Shown here: in pieces, positions 7,168-12,941 of the stretch
How positions within the stretch are numbered: the stretch's first letter is position 1
Layout of the letters: each line of letters opens with the position of its first letter
Assembly: GCA_900769745.1 (NCBI GenBank)
Contig: CAAGHX010000057.1
Location: 1 to 12,941, forward strand
Direction: 5' to 3'
Origin: an uncultured Alistipes sp.
GTDB lineage: Bacteria; Bacteroidota; Bacteroidia; Bacteroidales; Rikenellaceae
Length of the DNA stretch: 12,941 nt
The notes under the pieces: generated by a model
The model's input: the letters and a program-made list of their open reading frames with translations, nothing else
What the model was told of the DNA's origin: nothing
The model's database searches: none
Program-made: the position numbers and the translations under genes

Positions 7168-7226
7168 TGTCATACTTTTGTGCTATATGCCCTGTTGCAA
7201 CTTTGTGGTGGGCGGTATCAGCATCT

Positions 7227-7267
7227 GCAAAATAATAGGGTATTGGTCGCAGTGGCCAATACCCTAT
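7227..7267 (-). terminator. Intrinsic terminator of the NPCBM hydrolase gene
   Basis: A perfect 12-bp stem ATAGGGTATTGG / CCAATACCCTAT (7235-7246 and 7256-7267) with a 9-nt loop. Read on the minus strand it is followed by TATTTT, and it lies about 30 bp after the hydrolase stop. The plus-strand side has no T tract, so it serves the minus-strand gene. With the preceding terminator it isolates the two convergent units. Confidence 0.8.
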
Positions 7268-7296
7268 ATTCTATACTCTTTATAATATGTTTTCTC

Positions 7297-10104
7297 CTAC
7301 TCCACAACGAACCAAGTATATCCGTTGGCTGGAATGGTAACCTCGAGTGTTACGCAGTATTCGCGGTCGAGTTTGTAGCTCTTTGAGCGTCCCTCCTGCT
7401 CACGAATCTTGGCAACCTTGTCGAGTCCCGTATAGTAGAGAGGTACTTTTATGGTGCGTACCATCTCTTTGTCAGTAGGGTTGTAGAACATCGCCAAAGC
7501 CTTCTCTTTGAGCTTAGGATTAACGTGCATAATACCGTCCCAATCACGCGCATCGGGTTGGCGCAGATGTATAATATCGCTATTTAGAATCTCGCGATAC
7601 CTCTTGTACCAACTAATAACCTCTATTACGGCCTGCTTTGTCTCCTCGGTGTCGTAGAGACGTGGGCCACGATAGCAAGCCTGCACACCAGCACCATAGT
7701 TCTGGAACATCAGAGCTTTATACTCAAAGAGATGCTCACTCAGTGGCTCCAATGTTGCGGCCGCACCTCCACCGTGATACTGCACCAATGGCACGAAGCT
7801 CCATAGCGACGAAGGCAGACGCTCCCACGTGCAACGATAGTTGAGCTGGCGGGTGTGAATGAGCTGTCGCTCACGTGGCAACGACCAGTTCACCTCGCGA
7901 TAACCAATTCCTACCTTTGTCGAGCCGTTGAGGAAGTAATAGTCGGGTACATTGATATATACTCCATTCTCGCATAGCCAGTTGTAGAACTCGGTGATTT
8001 TGTGGAATTGCCTCCATTGAGAATCGTTCAACCCCTTATGGTGGGTGTGGGTAGTCGAGGCACACACGTCGCCAGGGTATGAGCCATCGTGCTCGAAGCA
8101 GGTCATACCAGTACGCTCGATAAAGATCTTGATTTTGTGGAAATATTCATATCCCCAGTCGCTGCATAGGCAGGGCGAACTGCCAAATGTCATACCTCCG
8201 CGCTTGCCCGTTTTGGGGTTGATAACATCCACCTCATCGCTAATCCAGCGGCTCGCCAGCAACGAATAGCAACCCATCTCAATACCCTTGGAGTGGGCAT
8301 AATCGACCAATTTCTTGAATCGTGCAATATTTCCCTCCGATATATCCTCGGCATTGAGGTCAGAGCCAAAACTCAATATCACCATCTCGTAGCCGCACTC
8401 CGCACACTGATCCACAGCACGTTTTACAACCTCGGGGTCGGTCGATGTGAGATGCATAAAAATAGGATTCTCCGATGTCCAAGGCGCTATGGTTAGCTGC
8501 ATACGACGCTTGAACAGACCCTTTCGCTCGCGGTCATAGGAGTCCATCGGCATCTCATAGACCTTGTATGAGGCAAATGGCTCGTTGCGCGAAATTTCAA
8601 CGTCGGGACCAATATCGTTTTTCACCTCCAATATGCAGGGCGTAACCAGGGCGTAGTTGGTCTGCGAGGTGTATTTCTTGTCGCTAACCCAATGCGTTAC
8701 GCTGTTTACCTCGCGCTCGGTGAAGCCAGGGCCTCGGTGGAAATCGCTCTCGATGTGGATGTTGGGGAGAATATATTTGTTGGGGTCGCCCTCCTCTACA
8801 GGCGATTCAGGCTCTGCAAAAGCTAACTCCTCCAACTTGAACGAATCCAAATTGATAGGCTCGTCGCTCTGGTTAAATATCTCCAGATGCTTGCGGATAA
8901 TTGGTATGTGGTCGTATATGTCGTAGTAAAGTTTCACCACAACATCCTTCACTTCGTCTCTTCCTCGCAGAGTAAATATCAGCGATTTACCCGTTGGCAG
9001 ATTCTTGTTCAGCGCCCAACGGCTGCGGGCCCATTTGAGCGTGTGAATCGAATCAGAAATCTCGAAATCCTCCACTATGAAAGAGTTGTTTTTGGGCGTC
9101 ATCTGCTCCAACCACTCCTCCTTTAGGTAGCCTCGCTCGGGCTGTCCATCAAGACCTCCTAAGCTCCATTTTGTGCCATTTATTGTAAGCTCGCCCTCCG
9201 AACTTACAGCGCGTAACATACTCTCCGATGTCATCTGATTGACAATGTCGATGGTCGCCAAGTTGGGCGTAATGCGGAATACACGCGCCACCAATCCATT
9301 CGATATCACAATCGACTTGCCATCTTCGCCAGCCCAAACGCCCGCTTTGTATGCGCTTGCGTCAATCAGCCAATCGCCCTCGCATTTGGCCGTTGTGGAG
9401 TATGTGGCAGTGGGGAGCTGCTTGAGCTTTGCGCTAATCTTGGCCCAACTATCTTCTGATATGCCGCCAGCCTGCTCTACGGCATTAGTCGAGAGCGACA
9501 CCGCCTGATGAACGTCGTATGTGATTGCAACACTCTCCCAAATAGCAAAATCACCCCAATAGCCGTCGCCAGCATTATCAACTACTAGCTCGAGGCTCTT
9601 TATATTGCGGATATTGACATTTATAGGGCATAGCTTCTCGCCCTGTACCATCTTCTTAGAGAAAATCTCTTTTCCATCGCCCATAATGCGGAACATAGCG
9701 CTACCTTTTCTATTAACTCTGTCGGCATCTTCAACACCTGCAAAGTATTTCGAGCCGTTTAAGTTGTGATAGAATACTCTTGTTCCGTCGGGCTGAGGGT
9801 TGGAGCTTACATCTTTACCCTTATAGTCGATTTTGCTCTCTGCGATGCCTACCTTACCCGACAAATCATATCCGTAACCCTTCAGGTCGATGCGGATAAT
9901 ATTCTGCGGATATACACCCACAGCATCGTTGCACTTCTCGTCTGCGACGATAGCCTCCTCGCCCGTCACACTCTTGCCAACCATCGGCGAGCCGTATGTT
10001 TGCGAAGCGTTGTTAAGGTCGAGTTTCGATAGTCGCTGCTGGGCGTATGAATTTATGCAGAGTAGGGTGGCTGCAAGGCATAAAGCAAATGTCAATTTTC
10101 TCAT
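7297..10104 (-). CDS. Secreted NPCBM-domain protein with C-terminal TIM-barrel, putative glycoside hydrolase
   Basis: A 935-residue exported protein. The signal peptide is residues 1-21 (MRKLTFALCLAATLLCINSYA, probably cut before QQ, no lipobox). Residues ~24-196 match the NPCBM carbohydrate-binding module: GVYPQNIIRIDL, MFRIMGDGKEIFS, LELVVDNAGDGYWGDFAIWE. Residues ~250-540 look like the beta-sandwich that precedes the barrel in alpha-galactosidase-like enzymes. Residues ~545-830 resemble a (beta/alpha)8 barrel, with alternating segments such as MVILSFGS, GIEMGCYSLLAS and MTCFEHDGSYPGD; Asp673 in EHDGSYPGD sits where a clan GH-D-type nucleophile would be (inference). The rest is a C-terminal beta domain ending NGYTWFVVE. 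I cannot assign a CAZy family; GH27/GH36/GH31-like is the best guess, and substrate is unknown. It has its own predicted promoter and terminator, and no SusC/SusD partner is present here. Confidence 0.85.
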   Translation of the reverse strand: MRKLTFALCLAATLLCINSYAQQRLSKLDLNNASQTYGSPMVGKSVTGEEAIVADEKCNDAVGVYPQNIIRIDLKGYGYDLSGKVGIAESKIDYKGKDVSSNPQPDGTRVFYHNLNGSKYFAGVEDADRVNRKGSAMFRIMGDGKEIFSKKMVQGEKLCPINVNIRNIKSLELVVDNAGDGYWGDFAIWESVAITYDVHQAVSLSTNAVEQAGGISEDSWAKISAKLKQLPTATYSTTAKCEGDWLIDASAYKAGVWAGEDGKSIVISNGLVARVFRITPNLATIDIVNQMTSESMLRAVSSEGELTINGTKWSLGGLDGQPERGYLKEEWLEQMTPKNNSFIVEDFEISDSIHTLKWARSRWALNKNLPTGKSLIFTLRGRDEVKDVVVKLYYDIYDHIPIIRKHLEIFNQSDEPINLDSFKLEELAFAEPESPVEEGDPNKYILPNIHIESDFHRGPGFTEREVNSVTHWVSDKKYTSQTNYALVTPCILEVKNDIGPDVEISRNEPFASYKVYEMPMDSYDRERKGLFKRRMQLTIAPWTSENPIFMHLTSTDPEVVKRAVDQCAECGYEMVILSFGSDLNAEDISEGNIARFKKLVDYAHSKGIEMGCYSLLASRWISDEVDVINPKTGKRGGMTFGSSPCLCSDWGYEYFHKIKIFIERTGMTCFEHDGSYPGDVCASTTHTHHKGLNDSQWRQFHKITEFYNWLCENGVYINVPDYYFLNGSTKVGIGYREVNWSLPRERQLIHTRQLNYRCTWERLPSSLWSFVPLVQYHGGGAAATLEPLSEHLFEYKALMFQNYGAGVQACYRGPRLYDTEETKQAVIEVISWYKRYREILNSDIIHLRQPDARDWDGIMHVNPKLKEKALAMFYNPTDKEMVRTIKVPLYYTGLDKVAKIREQEGRSKSYKLDREYCVTLEVTIPANGYTWFVVE

Positions 10105-10129
10105 TGTGGATATATATATTGATGTAATA

Positions 10130-10161
10130 CAAATTTATGGAATTTATAGCTCAACTCCAAA
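10130..10161 (-). promoter_or_regulatory. Predicted Bacteroidota-type promoter of the NPCBM hydrolase gene
   Basis: On the minus strand TTTG (10161-10158), 20 bp, then TAAATTTG (10137-10130), an exact match to TAnnTTTG. The start codon is 26 bp downstream of the -7 element, giving a short leader. Prediction by motif only. Confidence 0.65.
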
Positions 10162-10194
10162 AAACATAGGCTCAATACTCTATGTAGGCTCGAT
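10146..10194. repeat. Spaced direct repeats upstream of the hydrolase promoter
   Basis: TAGGCTCAAT (10167-10176) and TAGGCTCGAT (10185-10194) lie 18 bp apart start to start, with a weaker third copy ATAGCTCAA at 10146-10154. ACATAG/CTATGT (10164-10169, 10179-10184) also makes a short inverted pair. They overlap or flank the predicted -33 element, so a regulator site is possible. Confidence 0.4.
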
Positions 10195-10200
10195 TTTGCG

Positions 10201-10213
10201 ATACCTAGGGTAT
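10201..10213. repeat. Palindrome in the divergent hydrolase-rubredoxin spacer
   Basis: ATACC-TAG-GGTAT is a perfect 5-bp inverted repeat around a 3-base centre, near the middle of the 226-bp spacer (10105-10330). It may be an operator half-site pair or chance; nothing else coding is visible in this spacer. Confidence 0.4.
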
Positions 10214-10279
10214 AAACATAGCTTATAGTCGATTCAAATCTTTTGATTGAATTTAGTGGCGAGGCGGATATTTCTGCAC

Positions 10280-10287
10280 TATCTTTG
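10280..10287 (+). promoter_or_regulatory. Predicted -7 element for rubredoxin
   Basis: TATCTTTG matches TAnnTTTG exactly and lies 43 bp before the rubredoxin ATG. No good TTTG is seen at the normal -33 spacing; the nearest candidates are too far upstream, so only the -7 part is supported. Confidence 0.45.
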
Positions 10288-10330
10288 CAATAGGATAAAA
10301 GATAAGTATAACCTATTAAAACCAATAATT

Positions 10331-10489
10331 ATGAACAAGTACAGATGTATTCCTTGCGGTTGGGAGTATGACCCTGCTAAGGGCGACCCAGATAACGGTA
10401 TTCAGCCAGGCACACCTTTCGAGGAGCTTCCAGATGATTGGGCTTGCCCTCTCTGCGGAGCAGGTAAGGAGGCTTTCGAGTTAGAATAA
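10331..10489 (+). CDS. rd: Rubredoxin
   Basis: A 52-residue small iron protein that carries single electrons, in anaerobes typically to rubrerythrin, superoxide reductase or oxygen-reducing flavoproteins. The two knuckles C6-x2-C9-G (CIPCGWEYDPAKG) and C39-x2-C42-G (CPLCGAGKEAFE) bind one Fe. The core GIQPGTPFEELPDDWACP is classic, and the length is normal for the family. The start at 10331 begins MNKYRC directly before the first knuckle; an in-frame extension to 10247 is unlikely since it runs through the promoter region. It is a single-gene unit with its own predicted -7 element and a hairpin at 10500-10525 downstream. Its redox partner is not in this window. Confidence 0.97.
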   Translation: MNKYRCIPCGWEYDPAKGDPDNGIQPGTPFEELPDDWACPLCGAGKEAFELE

Positions 10490-10490
10490 T

Positions 10491-10525
10491 GCAAAAAATA
10501 AAAGCGGTCCTGCAGGGCCGCTTTT
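10491..10525 (-). terminator. Terminator between rubredoxin and aspS, probably bidirectional
   Basis: AAAAGCGGTCC (10500-10510) pairs with GGGCCGCTTTT (10515-10525) around TGCA, with one G-U pair on the plus strand. On the minus strand the stem leads into TTTTATTTTTTG, a strong U tract, so it terminates aspS best. On the plus strand only the stem-end TTTT follows, giving weaker termination for rubredoxin. Confidence 0.8.
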
Positions 10526-10548
10526 ACTATATATTCTATTTAAGAACT

Positions 10549-12306
10549 TTATGCCTCTGGCTTTACCAACGAGAGATACAACTCGTCGAGCTGTGCCTGG
10601 TCGATAACCGATGGAGCGTCGAGCATCACATCGCGGCCAGCATTGTTCTTTGGGAATGCGATAAAGTCGCGGATAGACTCCGAACCACCAAAGAGTGAGC
10701 ACAAACGGTCGAAACCGAATGCCAAACCACCGTGAGGAGGAGCACCAAACTTAAATGCATTCATCAAGAAGCCAAACTGCTCCTGAGCCTTCTCGGGTGT
10801 GAAGCCCAAAATCTTGAAGATGAGAGCCTGCAACTGAGCGTCGTGGATACGGATAGAACCGCCACCAATCTCAGTACCGTTACATACAAAGTCGTAGGCA
10901 TTAGCACGCACACGACCTGGGTCGCTCTCCATATACTGCACATCCTCTGGCTTTGGTGATGTGAATGGGTGGTGCATAGCGTAGTAACGCTCTGTCTCGT
11001 CGTCCCACTCAAACATTGGGAAGTCAACAATCCACAATGGAGCAAACTTCTTAGGACCGCGCAAGCCCAAAAGCTCTGCAACGTGCAGACGCAATGCGCA
11101 AAGCTGTGTGAGAGCCTTGAACTTCTTGCCGCACAATACGAGCATCAAATCGCCTGGCTTAGCCTCCATACGCTCTGCGATGAGCTTCAAATCCTCCTCT
11201 GAGTAGAACTTGTCAACCGATGACTTCAAGTTGCCCTGCTCGTCGAGGCGAATCCATACCAAACCCTTTGCACCCACCTGTGGACGCTTCACATACTCTG
11301 TGAGGGCATCAATCTGCTTGCGTGTATATCCTGCGCAACCTGTTGCAGCAAAACCTACAACATACTCTGCATCGTCAAATACTGGGAATGAGTGGCCGTG
11401 AGCCAAGTCGGTAATGTCGTGGAACTCCATACCGAAACGCAAATCTGGCTTATCAGAACCATACTTCTCCATAGCCTCAATCCAAGGCATACGCTGGAAT
11501 GGCTCGTTGAACTCGACATCCATCACATCCTTGAACATATACTTTGCCCAGCGCTCGAAGATCTCCAATACGTCCTCCTGCTCAACGAACGACATCTCGC
11601 AGTCGATCTGTGTAAACTCAGGCTGACGGTCAGCACGCAAATCCTCGTCGCGGAAGCAACGCACGATCTGGAAGTAGCGGTCGTAACCTGCCACCATCAA
11701 GAGCTGCTTCAAAGTCTGTGGTGACTGTGGGAGAGCGTAGAACTGGTTAGGGTTCATACGGCTTGGCACAACGAAATCGCGTGCACCCTCAGGTGTTGAG
11801 CCCACCAAATAAGGAGTCTCAATCTCCAAGAATCCCTCCTTGTCGAGGAATGTGCGGATGGCGTGAGCCATACGGTGACGCAACTCCATATTACGCTGCA
11901 ATGGTGGACGGCGCAAATCGAGGTAACGATACTTCATTCTCAGGTCATCGCCACCGTCAGAGTTCTCCTCGATGGTGAATGGAGGTGTCTGTGCCTCGTT
12001 CAAAATCTTGAGGCTCTCGGCTGCCACCTCGATATCTCCTGTAGGCATCTTTGGGTTCTTCGAAGAACGCTCGATAACCTTACCTGTAACCTGCAAAACA
12101 AACTCACGACCCAAGCGTGATGCCACTTCGCGTGTCTGCTCAGGTGAGTTCTCCTCTACTACAATCTGTGAGATGCCGTAACGGTCGCGAAGGTCGATGA
12201 AGGTCATCGCACCCAAATTACGCACCTTCTGCACCCAACCGGCGAGTGTAACTGTCTGACCGACGTTCTCAATGCGCAACTCACCGCAAGTATGACTTCT
12301 GTACAT
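10549..12306 (-). CDS. aspS: Aspartyl-tRNA synthetase, bacterial type
   Basis: A 585-residue class II synthetase that charges tRNA-Asp in the cytoplasm. Residues 1-105 are the OB-fold anticodon-binding domain (YRSHTCGELR... FIDLRDRYGISQIV). Motif 2 is FRDEDLRADRQPEF (218-231), the GAD insertion covers roughly 290-420, and motif 3 is GLAFGFDRL (527-535). HHPFTSPKPED and GTEIGGGSIRIHD are typical bacterial AspRS signatures. Residue 31 in RNLG is Leu. In the family a His at this spot is associated with non-discriminating enzymes that also charge tRNA-Asn, so this one is probably tRNA-Asp-specific (inference). Length is normal. The ATG at 12306 lacks a Shine-Dalgarno sequence, and a Bacteroidota-type promoter precedes it. 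Confidence 0.98.
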   Translation of the reverse strand: MYRSHTCGELRIENVGQTVTLAGWVQKVRNLGAMTFIDLRDRYGISQIVVEENSPEQTREVASRLGREFVLQVTGKVIERSSKNPKMPTGDIEVAAESLKILNEAQTPPFTIEENSDGGDDLRMKYRYLDLRRPPLQRNMELRHRMAHAIRTFLDKEGFLEIETPYLVGSTPEGARDFVVPSRMNPNQFYALPQSPQTLKQLLMVAGYDRYFQIVRCFRDEDLRADRQPEFTQIDCEMSFVEQEDVLEIFERWAKYMFKDVMDVEFNEPFQRMPWIEAMEKYGSDKPDLRFGMEFHDITDLAHGHSFPVFDDAEYVVGFAATGCAGYTRKQIDALTEYVKRPQVGAKGLVWIRLDEQGNLKSSVDKFYSEEDLKLIAERMEAKPGDLMLVLCGKKFKALTQLCALRLHVAELLGLRGPKKFAPLWIVDFPMFEWDDETERYYAMHHPFTSPKPEDVQYMESDPGRVRANAYDFVCNGTEIGGGSIRIHDAQLQALIFKILGFTPEKAQEQFGFLMNAFKFGAPPHGGLAFGFDRLCSLFGGSESIRDFIAFPKNNAGRDVMLDAPSVIDQAQLDELYLSLVKPEA

Positions 12307-12350
12307 ATGATTTGATTTATTAGTTTCTTCTAATTTTAGCTAAAAACATA

Positions 12351-12382
12351 CAAAAATAATAAAATTGCGAATTATACACAAT
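12351..12382 (-). promoter_or_regulatory. Predicted promoter of aspS
   Basis: On the minus strand ATTG (12382-12379; 3 of 4 to TTTG), 20 bp, then TATTTTTG (12358-12351), an exact TAnnTTTG. The -7 element is 44 bp upstream of the aspS ATG. Motif prediction only. Confidence 0.6.
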
Positions 12383-12450
12383 CTCTCACCTCTTTTTTGT
12401 GGGCTAAGCTCTCATTTTAACTTCCTGAAATCCATCCTCGGCCACTATGA

Positions 12451-12482
12451 TTTGCTTTATTTCTTGCAAATTACTATTTTCG
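12451..12482 (+). promoter_or_regulatory. Predicted promoter of the tadA-like gene
   Basis: TTTG (12451-12454), 20 bp, then TATTTTCG (12475-12482), one mismatch to TAnnTTTG. The -7 element is 47 bp before the ATG. A small hairpin TTGCC/GGCAA (12485-12489, 12496-12500) lies in the leader. The rest of the 12307-12529 spacer shows nothing else I can support. Confidence 0.5.
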
Positions 12483-12529
12483 CATTGCCTTTAGGGGCAA
12501 AATTCAGGTGTGTAATCAACTTCTATCTT

Positions 12530-12941
12530 ATGGGAGAGTATTCAAATATTTCACTCAATTTGGCGCAGTCGGCAGCCGATTCAGCATCTTCGGGTGCAGA
12601 TTCGCAGAGCGACTCTCTGCACGATTCTCAGGCCGAACGCGATAAGAAATTTATGCTTATGGCAATAAATGAGGCCCATAAAGCGTTAAAGATAGAGGAG
12701 GTACCTATTGGAGCAGTTGTTGTGTGTGGCGACAGAGTGATTGGTCGAGGCCACAATTTGGTGGAGACCCTTTGCGACGCTACGGCCCACGCCGAGATGC
12801 AGAGTATTACAGCTGCGGCGGCCACGCTCGGTGGAAAGTACCTGAAAGGCTGCACGCTATATGTTACGGTCGAGCCCAATGTGATGTGCGCATTTGCCAT
12901 GGCGCAGAGTCAGAGGGATAGGGTAGTGTGTGGTGCTGCCA
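12530..12941 (+). CDS. TadA-like tRNA adenosine(34)/cytidine-type deaminase, 3' partial, altered zinc site
   Basis: TadA-family enzymes deaminate A34 of tRNA-Arg(ACG) to inosine with a zinc-activated water. Of the 137 visible codons, residues 1-38 are a Ser/Asp/Ala-rich extension. The deaminase fold starts at about DKKFMLMAINEA: VPIGAVVVCGDRVIGRGHN (59-76), then TAHAEM with zinc ligand His87 and proton shuttle Glu89, then GGKYLKGCTLYVTVEP (101-116). The usual PCxMCAGA reads PNVMCAFA: Asn117 replaces the first zinc-binding Cys, while Cys120 remains. AQSQRDRVVCGAA follows until the window edge. The ATG at 12530 has a plausible promoter; downstream Mets (codons 42, 44) would remove the extension. 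It is either a diverged paralogue or a TadA with an unusual metal site. The gene runs off the window, so no symbol is given. Confidence 0.8.
   Translation, partial: MGEYSNISLNLAQSAADSASSGADSQSDSLHDSQAERDKKFMLMAINEAHKALKIEEVPIGAVVVCGDRVIGRGHNLVETLCDATAHAEMQSITAAAATLGGKYLKGCTLYVTVEPNVMCAFAMAQSQRDRVVCGAA

Noticed and set aside
6544..7173. Antisense open frame over rnfA, and similar ones over aspS and rnfD
   Set aside because: Low-complexity His/Gln/Asn-rich translations without motifs, opposite well-identified genes; shadows only.
7173..7180. TACTTTTG, an exact TAnnTTTG promoter element on the plus strand
   Set aside because: No TTTG at -33 spacing and nothing to transcribe downstream except antisense of the hydrolase; probably chance in a T-rich terminator region.
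9995..10330. Possible small plus-strand ORF (9890-10228) across the hydrolase start
   Set aside because: It mostly overlaps the hydrolase signal peptide region antisense, shows no motif or promoter, and looks like a shadow.
12340..12529. The tadA-like frame stays open well upstream of its ATG
   Set aside because: The upstream translation is not deaminase-like and overlaps the predicted promoters of both divergent genes; open by chance in the spacer.
12696..12707. GAGGAGGTACC, a Shine-Dalgarno-like string inside the tadA-like gene
   Set aside because: It encodes the conserved EEVP of the deaminase fold and no sensible start codon or ORF follows.

Overview
The window looks like a chromosomal segment from a Bacteroidales bacterium, either gut-associated or from another anaerobic habitat. 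The evidence is the gene set (a seven-gene rseC-rnfBCDGEA block with long, multi-cluster RnfB), Bacteroidota-type promoter elements (TTTG at -33, TAnnTTTG at -7) upstream of several genes, mostly absent Shine-Dalgarno sequences, and a secreted NPCBM-domain carbohydrate enzyme. Base composition is close to half GC. A genus cannot be fixed from this alone. I see no mobile element, CRISPR array, tRNA or rRNA.

Layout. Positions 1-1493 (+) hold most of nadE (NAD+ synthetase), cut at its 5' end by the window edge. After a 33-bp gap comes the rnf operon (1527-7113, +): rseC, rnfB, rnfC, rnfD, rnfG, rnfE, rnfA, packed with overlaps or gaps of 2-19 bp and closed by a strong intrinsic terminator at 7138-7167. 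It encodes the membrane complex that couples ferredoxin:NAD+ electron transfer to ion movement. Positions 7297-10104 (-) hold a secreted 935-residue putative glycoside hydrolase with an N-terminal NPCBM domain, converging on the rnf operon with its own terminator. A 226-bp divergent intergenic region separates it from a 52-residue rubredoxin (10331-10489, +). A shared hairpin lies between rubredoxin and aspS (10549-12306, -). A further divergent spacer of 223 bp leads to a TadA-like deaminase (12530 onward, +), cut by the right edge.

How they fit together. NadE supplies NAD+, the soluble substrate of Rnf. RseC sits at the head of the rnf operon and probably serves Fe-S or redox maintenance of the complex. 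Rubredoxin is another small electron carrier typical of anaerobes. aspS and the tadA-like gene belong to translation and are probably unrelated to the redox block.

The two observations most worth following are active-site losses in otherwise intact-looking housekeeping genes. The NadE glutaminase domain has Gly where the nucleophilic Cys should be. The TadA-like protein has Asn in place of the first Cys of its zinc-binding PCxxC motif. Other points are a second flavinylation-type SGAT motif in RnfG, strong Shine-Dalgarno sequences in front of rnfG and rnfE only, a tandem 13-bp duplication that creates the rseC start, and an unassigned TIM-barrel hydrolase. I did not find a clearly novel multi-gene system.
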